Source: CAWCGU01 sp963795195 (GTDB lineage Bacteria > Actinomycetota > Thermoleophilia > Solirubrobacterales > 70-9). Taken from it: DNA of 64,000 nucleotides. Position 1 is the first letter of the stretch. Each line of letters starts with the position of its first letter. Location: NCBI GenBank assembly GCA_963795195.1, contig CAWCGU010000006.1, positions 1,550,001 to 1,614,000 on the forward strand. Reading direction: 5' to 3'. The notes beneath the pieces are model-generated. The model did not search any database. It was not told the origin of the DNA and saw only the letters and a program-made list of their open reading frames with translations. The position numbers were made by a program, and so were the translations under genes. This document shows positions 43,283 to 51,097 of the stretch, one piece after another.

Positions 43283-43813
43283 GTGAGCGAGTTCGCCATC
43301 ACCGCCATCGGCCGGGACCGCCCCGGCATCGTTGCCGCAGTCAGCGGGGCACTCTACGAACTCGGCGGCAACATCGAGGACTCGCGGATGGCGATTCTCG
43401 GTGGTCATTTCGCGGTGATGCTGATCGTCAATGTGCCCGACGAGGTCGGCGCGAGCGCGCTCGAGCAGCGGCTCGCGGGAGTTGGGGACGACCTGGGCCT
43501 CGACGCAATCACCGTCAGCGGCGTCCAAGCGGCGACCGCCACCGAGGCCGCCAGCCATGTGGTCAGCGTCTACGGGGCAGATCACCCGGGGATCGTTCAC
43601 GCGGTTGCCTCCACTCTCGCCGAGCAGGGAGCCAACGTCACCGACCTGCAGACGCGGGTGACCCACGCCTCGAAACGGCCCCTGTACGTGATGCTGATCG
43701 AGGTCGCGCTGGCCGATGGAGATGCGGAAGCCCTGGGCGCGGCCCTGACGGCGGCCGCCGAACGCGCCGAGGTTGACGTGACGATGCGTGAAATCGGCGC
43801 CGAGACGTTCTAG
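43283..43813 (+). CDS. ACT domain protein, GcvR-like
   Basis: 176 residues consisting of two ACT domains. The first begins SEFAITAIGRDRPGIVAAVSGAL and the second VVSVYGADHPGIVHAVASTLAE; both have the ligand-binding GxDxPGIV loop. This is the layout of the glycine cleavage system repressor GcvR and related regulators, which bind amino acids. Role in this organism unknown. GTG start. Confidence 0.85.
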   Translation: MSEFAITAIGRDRPGIVAAVSGALYELGGNIEDSRMAILGGHFAVMLIVNVPDEVGASALEQRLAGVGDDLGLDAITVSGVQAATATEAASHVVSVYGADHPGIVHAVASTLAEQGANVTDLQTRVTHASKRPLYVMLIEVALADGDAEALGAALTAAAERAEVDVTMREIGAETF

Positions 43814-43825
43814 TAGGGCCTCAGG

Positions 43826-44398
43826 GTGCCTGTCAGGCCCGTCCTCCTCTATCCGCATCGTGCCCTCAAGCAGGTCGCGGCACCGGCTCAGCCGGGCGAG
43901 ATCGGGCGGGTTGAGGCAGACCTCCTGGACACCATGGCATCGCTCGGACACTGCGTTGGCCTCGCGGCGCCGCAGTTGGGGGAACTGGTGCGAATGGCCG
44001 TCGTTGACGTCTCCGGGCACCCGAAGGCGAAGACCAGCAACGGTTTGCTGGTGCTGATCAATCCGCGCGTCGGCGAACGCGAGGGCAGCAGGGTCGCGCG
44101 GGAAGGCTGTCTGTCTCTGCCCGATATCACGGCGAACGTCAGACGCGCGACCAGGATCGTGGTCGAGCACGCCCGCGGGGTGGTCGAGTGCCACGGCTTC
44201 GAGGCGCGCGCCGTGCTCCACGAGATCGACCATCTCGACGGCATCCTCTTCCTCGACCGCGTCGACTCGCTGGCCGACGACCTGTTCGAGCGCCGGGTCT
44301 ACTCCGAGCCCGAAGAACGCGCCGGCGAGGCCGCAGCCCGCAGTGCCCGGTCCGAGCTGCCGATGAACGATCCTTCGGCACCACGGCGGACGGGGTAG
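43826..44398 (+). CDS. def: Peptide deformylase
   Basis: Metalloenzyme that removes the N-formyl group from nascent proteins. All three motifs are present: VGLAAPQLGE (motif 1), EGCLSLP with the metal Cys (motif 2) and HEIDHLDG with the HExxH metal and catalytic residues (motif 3). At 190 residues, the C-tail after the catalytic core is about 30 residues of low complexity and overlaps the convergent small gene. GTG start 12 bases after the ACT gene. Confidence 0.95.
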   Translation: MPVRPVLLYPHRALKQVAAPAQPGEIGRVEADLLDTMASLGHCVGLAAPQLGELVRMAVVDVSGHPKAKTSNGLLVLINPRVGEREGSRVAREGCLSLPDITANVRRATRIVVEHARGVVECHGFEARAVLHEIDHLDGILFLDRVDSLADDLFERRVYSEPEERAGEAAARSARSELPMNDPSAPRRTG

Positions 44399-44544
44399 TA
44401 CTCAGCCTCCGCCGGCTCCGCGATCCGTGAGATTCGGTCCCCGACGCTGAGCACGAGGTCGAGCAGCGGCGCCGCAAGCGCGATCAGTCCTTCGACGCGT
44501 CCCTGCAGGCGGGCCTGCTCTGGTGTCAGGTCGGTTCCGGGCAT
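44299..44544 (-). CDS. Small hypothetical protein
   Basis: 81 residues starting MPGTDLTPEQARLQGRVEGL, with a short hydrophobic helix LIALAAPLLDLVLSV. The first about 55 residues look protein-like, but the last third is antisense to the def tail and low in information. No family recognised; coding status uncertain. Confidence 0.4.
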   Translation of the reverse strand: MPGTDLTPEQARLQGRVEGLIALAAPLLDLVLSVGDRISRIAEPAEAEYYPVRRGAEGSFIGSSDRALRAAASPARSSGSE

Positions 44545-44612
44545 GTCAATCGATCACGCTTCGCCTAGACATCGAATGGATCTGCTCCGCGCTCAGGGCC
44601 CAAATCTAGTGA

Positions 44613-45059
44613 CTAGCCGCGCTCGTGGAAGAAGAAACCCGGAAGAGCGCCCTCGATCACCTCGGCGGTCATCCGCTGGGCGACTTCGAGGTTGCCGGTG
44701 CGGACGGCGATGTCATCGAGGGTGACGATGCCGACGAGGTCCTCGCCGTCGAGAACCGGCAGACGACGAACCTTGTGCTGGACCATTCGCGCCGCCGCCT
44801 CTTCGAGGTCCATGTCTGGCACGCCGCTGACCAGGGGCCGGGAGGCGTGCTCGCGAATCGGCTCATCGAGCGGACGCTCGTTGGCGAGCGCGCGCACGGT
44901 CATGTCGCGATCGGTGATCATCGCAACCGGGGCGCCCTCGGGATCGCAGATGACCACAGATCCGACTCGGCGATCGCGCATCAACTGCGCCACGGCCAGA
45001 ACGTCGTCGTCCAGGTTGGCGGTGACCACGCCCGTTGTCATGATGTCGCGCAGTTGCAT
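44613..45059 (-). CDS. CBS domain-containing protein
   Basis: 148-residue protein made of a tandem CBS pair, one Bateman module. First repeat RDIMTTGVVTANLDDDVLAVAQLM to MITDRDMTVRA, second VSGVPDMDLEEAAARMVQHKVRRLPVLDGEDLVGIVTLDDIA. Such stand-alone pairs bind adenine nucleotides and regulate partner proteins. No partner domain or membrane segment is present. The 70-base spacer before it shows nothing recognisable. Confidence 0.92.
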   Translation of the reverse strand: MQLRDIMTTGVVTANLDDDVLAVAQLMRDRRVGSVVICDPEGAPVAMITDRDMTVRALANERPLDEPIREHASRPLVSGVPDMDLEEAAARMVQHKVRRLPVLDGEDLVGIVTLDDIAVRTGNLEVAQRMTAEVIEGALPGFFFHERG

Positions 45060-45080
45060 CGGCGGTTACCGTAACGCAGG

Positions 45081-45809
45081 ATGACGAATCTTCAAGGCAA
45101 GAGCGCTCCCGAGGGGACGAGAGCGGACCCGCCACGCGGCGTGGTGCCCCCAGAAAGCGGCGCGATCGGCACCTGCCCGGCGTGCGAAGGTCCGCTCTAC
45201 GGCTGGATCGAGGTGCCCGCGGCGGATCCCCGCCGCGATGAGATCTACGTGCTCGACCGCTGCGAGCGCTGTGCGCTCGGCCTCCTGCACGAGGGATCGC
45301 CCGATCTCGAGGAGCTGATCGCCGCCTCGCCCGGGCGTAAGGATGGGCTGGTCGAGGTCAGCGTTCCCAACAAGCGCAGTCTGCAGGCGTCGCTGGCGGC
45401 GGCCCACTGGGCCGCGCTGCGACTCCCCGAAACGCAGTTCTTCGCCACACCCCGTGCGATCACCGAGCTCGTGCAAAGGTCCGGACGTCAGCTGGTCAGC
45501 CTGCGCCAGCCCGTCTTCGGTCCCAATCAGCTCTGGATGTGGCAGACGCTGATGAACGGCCTGACGCTGCACCGCGACTTCGTTCGCGAGGTCAGGGCCG
45601 GGCGGCTGACCGCGTCAAGCGCCCGCAGCCGCTTCGCTTTCGGCGTCGACATGGTCGTCTCCGCCCTGGCGGCGCCGCTGGTTGCCCTCGTGGCCTTCCC
45701 GGCTGAGACCGTCGCCGCGTTGCTGCGGCGTGGTGGCAACCTCGTCGCGACGACCACTGCTCAGAGCAGTTCGAACAGCGACTCGGCCAGCTCCGAGGCT
45801 CCGTCGTAG
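45081..45809 (+). CDS. Hypothetical zinc-ribbon-like protein
   Basis: 242 residues. A CPAC pair near residue 32 and CERC near residue 61 suggest a structural zinc ribbon, and a C-terminal hydrophobic stretch (FGVDMVVSALAAPLVALVAFPAETVAALL) may be membrane-associated. The middle part (AAHWAALRLPETQFFATPRAITEL) resembles the leftover of a methyltransferase-associated protein, but no catalytic motif is visible. Its 3' end overlaps the convergent hydrolase by 49 bases. Confidence 0.72.
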   Translation: MTNLQGKSAPEGTRADPPRGVVPPESGAIGTCPACEGPLYGWIEVPAADPRRDEIYVLDRCERCALGLLHEGSPDLEELIAASPGRKDGLVEVSVPNKRSLQASLAAAHWAALRLPETQFFATPRAITELVQRSGRQLVSLRQPVFGPNQLWMWQTLMNGLTLHRDFVREVRAGRLTASSARSRFAFGVDMVVSALAAPLVALVAFPAETVAALLRRGGNLVATTTAQSSSNSDSASSEAPS

Positions 45810-46528
45810 TGCGGTAGCCCGCTTCCCCGCTGTTCGGACAGGGCGCCGTTGCCGAGGCGCCCGACGAGTGCTTCGCAGGCCATCCGCACAAGCGGCGGAG
45901 TCGCAGCGTTGACGACCACGTAGATCGGCTCCGAGCAGTCCGCCAAGCGCCCGTACGGCGGTTCCCAGGCCGGCACCGCCGCGAGCTCGACAAAGAGCGT
46001 CATCGGATGGGACTCGGCTGCGGCGGCGATCTCGGCGGGCATGCGCTCCAGACCGGGCCCGAGCCCGGGCATCGCGCCCTTGAGGTAGGTCTCCAGGGCG
46101 CCGGCTGCCCCGCCCTGCTGGAAGGCATGCCGCAGCACCTCGCCGTCCGCCGAGAGCGCCTCTGTGGCCTCCGGCACGAAGGCGAACAACGGCGGCTCGA
46201 CCAGCACCGCAGCGCGCCCGCTTTCGGGTCTGCGCATCAGCAGGTCGAGAGCGGCCACAGCGCCGATGCCGGCACCGCAGAGCACGGCAGGCGCTGCATC
46301 CAGTTCCTCGAGCAGCCTCCACGCGTCCTCGGACTGCTCAGCGACCGTGGTTCGCGTGTAAGGCTCGGGCGCCCGCGAGCCTCCCCAGCCGCGGCGATCC
46401 GGCGCGATCGTGCGGGCGCGGTCACCGAGCGCGTTCGCCAGCGGCCGCCAGATCTCGCCGCTGGCTGCGGTCTCATGCAGACAGAGGGTGGGGGCTCCCG
46501 ATCCGTGCTCCCAGAAGCTGAGGGACAT
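45761..46528 (-). CDS. Alpha/beta hydrolase fold protein lacking the nucleophile Ser
   Basis: 255-residue alpha/beta hydrolase fold. CLHETAASGEIWRPLANAL, APDRRGWGGS and the elbow region AVLCGAGIGAVAAL are in family order. The elbow reads G85-A-G87-I-G, so the usual Ser nucleophile is Gly87. The C-terminal His region GSGLPHYDGASE is plausible. It may be a non-hydrolytic family member, or use another nucleophile. Starts 14 bases after the SDR gene stop; both are on the minus strand. Confidence 0.82.
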   Translation of the reverse strand: MSLSFWEHGSGAPTLCLHETAASGEIWRPLANALGDRARTIAPDRRGWGGSRAPEPYTRTTVAEQSEDAWRLLEELDAAPAVLCGAGIGAVAALDLLMRRPESGRAAVLVEPPLFAFVPEATEALSADGEVLRHAFQQGGAAGALETYLKGAMPGLGPGLERMPAEIAAAAESHPMTLFVELAAVPAWEPPYGRLADCSEPIYVVVNAATPPLVRMACEALVGRLGNGALSEQRGSGLPHYDGASELAESLFELL

Positions 46529-46542
46529 GGGCCCGGCTCCGC

Positions 46543-47343
46543 TCAGAGCTTGAAAGCCCGCTCGCCGAGAGGCATGGCGATCGCGCGCGGTGCATGTCGG
46601 CCGAGGAAGGTGGCTGCGCGGTTGACGGCGCCGGGAACGACGACGCGGGCACCCTGCTCAGCGCCCCGCACCGCGCGCTCGGAGATCTCCTCGGGCGTTT
46701 CCCAGAGGAAGTCGGGAGTGCGGTCCTCAGCGCCCGCGAAGCCGGCGATGCCGACGAACTCGGTCTTGACCGGGCCCGGGCAGACCGTCGTCAGCGTCAC
46801 CCCTGAACCCTTCAGCTCGTGGTGGACCGCCTCGCCCAGGTGCAGCAGGAAGGCCTTGGTCGCGGCGTAGGTGGCATTCGAGGGAAGCGGCTGGAAGGCG
46901 GCGCCGGAGGCGATGTTGATGACGGCGCCGCGGCGGCGCTCGACCATCGCCGGCAGGTAGCGAGCCTGCAGATCGAGGGGCGCCTCCATGTTCAGCCGGG
47001 CCATTTTCAGCAACCCCTCGCGGTCGGCTCTGGCAAAGTCGTTGAAGTCGCCGAAACCCGCGTTGTTGACCAAGATCTCGACGTTCAGGCCCAGTTCTTC
47101 AATGCTGCCGACCAGCTCGTCTCGCGCAGCCGGGTCAGCGAGGTCGCAGGCAATCGCCTCGGCTCGGACGCCCCGGCTCGAGGCGAGCTGCGCGGCGAGC
47201 TCGCGAAGCCGCTCTTCGCGGCGCGCCACCAGCGTGACGCCGTGGCCCTTTGCGGCCAAGTCGCGCGCGATCGCAACTCCGATGCCGGAGGAAGCGCCCG
47301 TGACGACAGCGGTCGAGTTCGGGTCAGGAGAAGGCAGGGCCAA
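46543..47343 (-). CDS. SDR family NAD(P)-dependent oxidoreductase
   Basis: 266-residue classical SDR. TGASSGIGVAIARDLA gives the nucleotide motif, NNAGFGDFNDF the middle block, and INIASGAAF with YAATKAFLLHL supplies Ser and Tyr-x3-Lys. The pattern resembles DltE/YqjQ-type SDRs. Substrate unknown. Probably in an operon with the downstream alpha/beta hydrolase. Confidence 0.9.
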   Translation of the reverse strand: MALPSPDPNSTAVVTGASSGIGVAIARDLAAKGHGVTLVARREERLRELAAQLASSRGVRAEAIACDLADPAARDELVGSIEELGLNVEILVNNAGFGDFNDFARADREGLLKMARLNMEAPLDLQARYLPAMVERRRGAVINIASGAAFQPLPSNATYAATKAFLLHLGEAVHHELKGSGVTLTTVCPGPVKTEFVGIAGFAGAEDRTPDFLWETPEEISERAVRGAEQGARVVVPGAVNRAATFLGRHAPRAIAMPLGERAFKL

Positions 47344-47387
47344 GGTGCAGACGGTACCGACATCGCGCCCTCTCTATGATCGCGAAC

Positions 47388-47660
47388 ATGGAAGGCAGCG
47401 AAGGCTTCAACATCTTCGGAGACCCCGATGAGCTGCGCGAGCGCCTCGCCGAGTTGGCGAGCCAGATGCAGAGCTCCCAGCAGGTCGCCTGGGCGGACAA
47501 CGCGATCAAGCTCGCCGTCGAAATGACGGTGGCATCGATCAACCGCCTCAACCTGCAGGGAACGAGCGACGACCAGGCCGTCCAGGTCCGCGACGCGATT
47601 CGCATCGTCTTCCCGGAGGCGGTCACGCTGGTGCGCGAGGCGCGCCAGGGGCTCTCCTAG
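47388..47660 (+). CDS. Conserved-looking small hypothetical protein
   Basis: 90 residues, acidic at the N-terminus and helical (DELRERLAELASQMQSS, then LAVEMTVASINRLNL). No motif recognised and no membrane segment. ATG at 47388 chosen for the start MEGSEGFNIFGDPDEL; an ATG at 47376 adds four residues. Divergent from the SDR gene. Confidence 0.65.
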   Translation: MEGSEGFNIFGDPDELRERLAELASQMQSSQQVAWADNAIKLAVEMTVASINRLNLQGTSDDQAVQVRDAIRIVFPEAVTLVREARQGLS

Positions 47661-47736
47661 CTCACGTCGCTGCTTCGGCGCGCATTCGGCACAAACCCCG
47701 CGCAACGTGACACTCGCCGCTGCCTAGCGTGGGCTC

Positions 47737-48372
47737 ATGGCTGCTCACGATCCATTGCAGCGGGGTTCGGCTTCAGTCGAGTCGGTCGCGCTGGCGGGCC
47801 TGATCGCGCTGCTTGTCGTCGCCGCGGTCGCAGCGATCGTCGCCGGGCCGCCGCTCGGCGCCGGCCGGGACCTGGCTTCAACGCTGGGGCGCAAGATCCG
47901 CTGCGCGGCGGTCGGGCCGGGGCCCTGCTGGCAGGACCCGCTGACGGTGGCCTACGGGCGATCACTGGCGGGGACGGTCCGCGCGCTGGCGCCGGCGCCC
48001 GTGGCGGTCGGGGGGCTCGTGCCCGTGGACTTTCGCTGGTGCCGGTCCGCGAGCTGCGCCGTGCCCGGCGATGCGGAGGGTCTGACCACGTCGAATCGGC
48101 GGGTGACCGCGTTTGTCGCGGTTGAGGACGAACGGCGCAGTAAGGGAGTGGTGGGCGTGAGCTATTGGCTCTACCGACCGTCGCTTGGCTGGGAGCGCGT
48201 GCGGCGCTTGGTTTCAGGCGGGGACGTGGCCGCTCTCGCCGGCACACGGCTCTTGGACGATGCCGTACCGGCATTGGTGCCGCTCGAAACCCTCACGGGG
48301 CGAAATCACTACGACTTCACTGCGACGGAGGAGCCGCCCTGGCGTTGGCGAGTGAATCAGGCGTTTGGCTAG
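47737..48372 (+). CDS. Hypothetical TadE-like/pilin-like exported protein
   Basis: 211 residues. The N-terminus QRGSASVESVALAGLIALLVV resembles the TadE/TadF or prepilin-like pattern, a short charged leader with Glu and then a single hydrophobic helix, so the protein is probably membrane-tethered with its C-terminal part outside. Four Cys occur in two short blocks (RCAAVGPGPC and CRSASC). No other pilus genes are in this window, so the assignment is tentative. Confidence 0.6.
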   Translation: MAAHDPLQRGSASVESVALAGLIALLVVAAVAAIVAGPPLGAGRDLASTLGRKIRCAAVGPGPCWQDPLTVAYGRSLAGTVRALAPAPVAVGGLVPVDFRWCRSASCAVPGDAEGLTTSNRRVTAFVAVEDERRSKGVVGVSYWLYRPSLGWERVRRLVSGGDVAALAGTRLLDDAVPALVPLETLTGRNHYDFTATEEPPWRWRVNQAFG

Positions 48373-48378
48373 GGGGTC

Positions 48379-48394
48379 TGTGACTTTCCGTCCC
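48379..48394. repeat. TGTGACTTTCCGTCCC element, copy 1
   Basis: 16-base sequence between the convergent pilin-like and DUF2804 genes, identical to 52232-52247. May be part of a small dispersed element. Confidence 0.55.
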
Positions 48395-48403
48395 TCGACC
48401 CGC

Positions 48404-49273
48404 CTACCACTTTGCGTCGTGGAACTCCATCACCCCGATGCCGCTCTCCAGCTCGATGCCCCCGGGGAGGGTTCCGGTGAAGGTACCGAAGGGCTGGCGA
48501 TACTCGTAGCTGATCACCAGCAGGTTCTGGGCGGCCCTGCGCTCGGCCTCGCACTTGAAGTCGAGCCGCGAGCCGTCGTCGAAGTCGATTCCCTGGAGAC
48601 CGTCGAAGCGCGAGGGCGGCGGTTCGCCCGGGCTGCCATCGACCCAGATCGCGCGCTCAGACTTCTCGGCCGGGTCGTTGACGCCCTCGACCAGGTTCCA
48701 GCCAACTGAGCGGCCGTCTTTCGTCGTGCCGACACCCGCGGACCAGCTCCAGACGGTGTGACGAGGGTGATAGCCGGCTGACTCGTCCTCGACGCCGCGC
48801 GCCTCGAGGTCCCAGTGCCGGTCGCCGACACGGACGTAGCAGTGGACCGGCACATCGCAGCGCTTGCGCGTCCAGACGTAGGCGCCGCCCTCGGTTGGGT
48901 TGATGCTCTCGGCCCACTCGCCCTCGCCGACGCGCATGTCGATGAGGACATCACCGGAGCGGGCCCGGTCGGTCAGATGGCCGTCGCGCGTCTCACGCCA
49001 GACCTCCCCCCGGGCGCCGGGCAGGCGCATCTTCGTGCGCTCATGGATCTCGCCCTTCTCGCGGTCGACAAGCGCCCAAAACGTCTGCCCGAACGGGCCC
49101 ACCTGGACCCGGGCCACACAAACCATGAATGGCTCGGCAAACGCCGCGACGTAGCGCCAGCGCTTGCGCATCGTCCCGCCGAGGCGCATCGGCAGCTCGT
49201 CCGGCGGAATCGGCAGCTCGGGCCTGTTGCCCGGCCCCCGCCACGGGAGCTGCGAGAGGGCGGAATCGATCAC
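48404..49273 (-). CDS. DUF2804 domain-containing protein
   Basis: 289 residues matching the DUF2804 pattern in order: LPMRLGGTMRKRWRYVAAF, YHPRHTVWSWSAGVG, and SVGWNLVEGVNDP, then DLKCEAERRA-type blocks. The family is of unknown function; a beta-rich lipocalin-like fold is likely. No signal peptide. It precedes the biotin-carboxylase genes on the same strand by 11 bases. Confidence 0.8.
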   Translation of the reverse strand: MIDSALSQLPWRGPGNRPELPIPPDELPMRLGGTMRKRWRYVAAFAEPFMVCVARVQVGPFGQTFWALVDREKGEIHERTKMRLPGARGEVWRETRDGHLTDRARSGDVLIDMRVGEGEWAESINPTEGGAYVWTRKRCDVPVHCYVRVGDRHWDLEARGVEDESAGYHPRHTVWSWSAGVGTTKDGRSVGWNLVEGVNDPAEKSERAIWVDGSPGEPPPSRFDGLQGIDFDDGSRLDFKCEAERRAAQNLLVISYEYRQPFGTFTGTLPGGIELESGIGVMEFHDAKW

Positions 49274-49283
49274 GATGACTGCC

Positions 49284-49652
49284 TTACTCGATCACGGCGA
49301 GCACGTCACCGCTGGCGACCGAGGCACCCTCGGCGACCTTCAGATCCGTGACCTTGCCGGCGCGATGCGCGCTGATCTCGTTCTCCATCTTCATCGCCTC
49401 GATCACGCAGATCAGCGCGCCCTGCTCGACTTCAGCGCCCTTCTCCACGGCGACCTTGAGCACGGTGCCCTGCAGCGGCGAGGACAACTCAGGGCCGGAC
49501 GCTCCGCCTCCGGACCCCCCAGCGCGGCCCGCCCGCTTGGCCGGACGCTTGCCGCCCGCTGCGCCTGCGGCGGCTGCCGGCGCGGCGGCGCCGATCACCT
49601 TGACCTCGTGCAGCCGCCCGTCGACCTCGACGCGGTACTTGCGCTCGCTCAG
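49284..49652 (-). CDS. Acyl-CoA carboxylase biotin carboxyl carrier subunit
   Basis: Biotinyl domain protein that carries CO2 between biotin carboxylase and carboxyltransferase. The biotin Lys is in VIEAMKMENEI, with flanking ELSSPLQGTVLKV and an Ala/Gly-rich linker before it. The family-like start KYRVEVDGRLHEVKV lies upstream of the only ATG/GTG/TTG candidate (GTG at 49596-49598). A CTG at 49650-49652, overlapping the accC stop as CTGA, would include it, so I give that boundary with reservation. A missed indel is the alternative. Confidence 0.75.
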   Translation of the reverse strand: MSERKYRVEVDGRLHEVKVIGAAAPAAAAGAAGGKRPAKRAGRAGGSGGGASGPELSSPLQGTVLKVAVEKGAEVEQGALICVIEAMKMENEISAHRAGKVTDLKVAEGASVASGDVLAVIE

Positions 49653-51070
49653 CTCCTCGGCTCGCCGTCGTCCGACTCTGACGCGCCCGTATGCGAAGCG
49701 GGGAACGCGTCAGGCTGCGTTGTCTTCAGCCACTTCTTGTCCTCGGTGAGGTCCCGGCACGTCTCCCCCGCCGCCCACTGGTCGGTGGCGAGAATCGCCT
49801 TGTGGAAAGGGATCAAGGTGACGAGCGGCTCGATCTCGTATTCCCCGAGCGCGCGCAGCATCCTCGCCGTGGCGCGCTCGCGATCAGTGTCCCAGCAGAT
49901 CAGCTTGGCGACCATCGGGTCATACAGCGGCGTCACCTCTCCACCCGCCTCCACGCCCGAGTCGATTCGAACCCCGGGACCGGCTGGCTCGGTGTAGGTG
50001 ACGATCGGCCCCGGCGCCGGCGCGAAGTTCTTGTGTGCCGCTTCGGCGTTGATCCGGCACTCGATCGCGTGACCGCGCAGCTCGACGTCGTCCTGAGTAA
50101 TCGAGAGCTTCTCGCCGGTTGCGATCAGGATCTGTTCGCGGACGATGTCGATGCCGGTGACCATCTCGGTCACGCAGTGCTCGACCTGGACGCGAGTGTT
50201 CATCTCGAGGAAGAAGTAGTCGTCGCCGACCTGCAGACCCTCAATCGTGCCGGCCGAGCGATAGCCGACAGCCGCCGCCGCGTCGGTCGCGATCTTGCCG
50301 ATCCGCTCGCGCATCTGCGCGTCGACCTTCGGTCCCGGTGCCTCCTCGATCAGCTTCTGGTGGCGCCGCTGGATCGAGCAGTCGCGTTCGCCGAGGTGAA
50401 TGACGTTGCCGTGTGAGTCGGCGAGCACCTGCACCTCGACGTGGCGGGGATCCTCTAGGTAGCGCTCGAGGTAGACGGCGGGATCCGAGAAGAACTTCTC
50501 CCCCTCGCGGGAGGCGCCCTCGAAGGCCTCGGTGATCTGATCGGCATTGAGGGCGACGCGGAAGCCCTTGCCGCCACCGCCACCGACGGCCTTGCAGGCG
50601 ATCGGATAGCCGATCACCTCGGCCTGCTCGGCAGCTTCGGCGGCGTCCTTCGCGGGCACAGTGTTACCCGGAACGATCGGCACCCCGGCCTTGTCCATGA
50701 GTTCGCGGGCACCCGTCTTCGAGCCCATTGCTTCGATCGCGCTCGCGGGCGGGCCGATGAAGACGATCCCCGCGGCCTCGCAGGCATTCGCGAAAGCCGC
50801 GTTCTCGGCGAGAAATCCGTACCCCGGGTGGACTGCCTGCGCGCCTGAGCGCTCGGCGACGTCGAGCAGCTTCTCGACGCTCAGGTAGCTCTCGGCGGGC
50901 ACCGGCGGGCCGAGCAGAAACGCCTCATCGGCTCGGCGAACGTGCGGCGCCTCACGGTCGGCTTCGGAGTAGACCCCAACCGAGGCGATGCCCATCTCGC
51001 GCAGCGATCGCATCACGCGGATCGCGATCTCGCCGCGGTTGGCCACCAGCACCTTCTCGAACACGCTCAT
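49649..51070 (-). CDS. accC: Acetyl/propionyl-CoA carboxylase biotin carboxylase subunit
   Basis: ATP-grasp biotin carboxylase of 473 residues. Conserved blocks are GEIAIRVMRSLREMG, GYGFLAENAAFA, the nucleotide-binding KAVGGGGGKGFRVA, CSIQRRHQKLIEEAPGP and NTRVQVEHCVTEMVTG. Converts biotin to carboxybiotin using ATP and bicarbonate. The carboxyltransferase subunit is not in this window. ATG at 51068-51070; the stop is near the carrier subunit start. Confidence 0.95.
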   Translation of the reverse strand: MSVFEKVLVANRGEIAIRVMRSLREMGIASVGVYSEADREAPHVRRADEAFLLGPPVPAESYLSVEKLLDVAERSGAQAVHPGYGFLAENAAFANACEAAGIVFIGPPASAIEAMGSKTGARELMDKAGVPIVPGNTVPAKDAAEAAEQAEVIGYPIACKAVGGGGGKGFRVALNADQITEAFEGASREGEKFFSDPAVYLERYLEDPRHVEVQVLADSHGNVIHLGERDCSIQRRHQKLIEEAPGPKVDAQMRERIGKIATDAAAAVGYRSAGTIEGLQVGDDYFFLEMNTRVQVEHCVTEMVTGIDIVREQILIATGEKLSITQDDVELRGHAIECRINAEAAHKNFAPAPGPIVTYTEPAGPGVRIDSGVEAGGEVTPLYDPMVAKLICWDTDRERATARMLRALGEYEIEPLVTLIPFHKAILATDQWAAGETCRDLTEDKKWLKTTQPDAFPASHTGASESDDGEPRS

Positions 51071-51097
51071 GGGCGCGCAAGGCTATCGGCAGCGCAA

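Noticed and set aside
47085..47705. Minus-strand 206-codon frame over the SDR start and small hypothetical gene
   Set aside because: The SDR and the plus-strand small gene have better coding character; this frame shows no motif.
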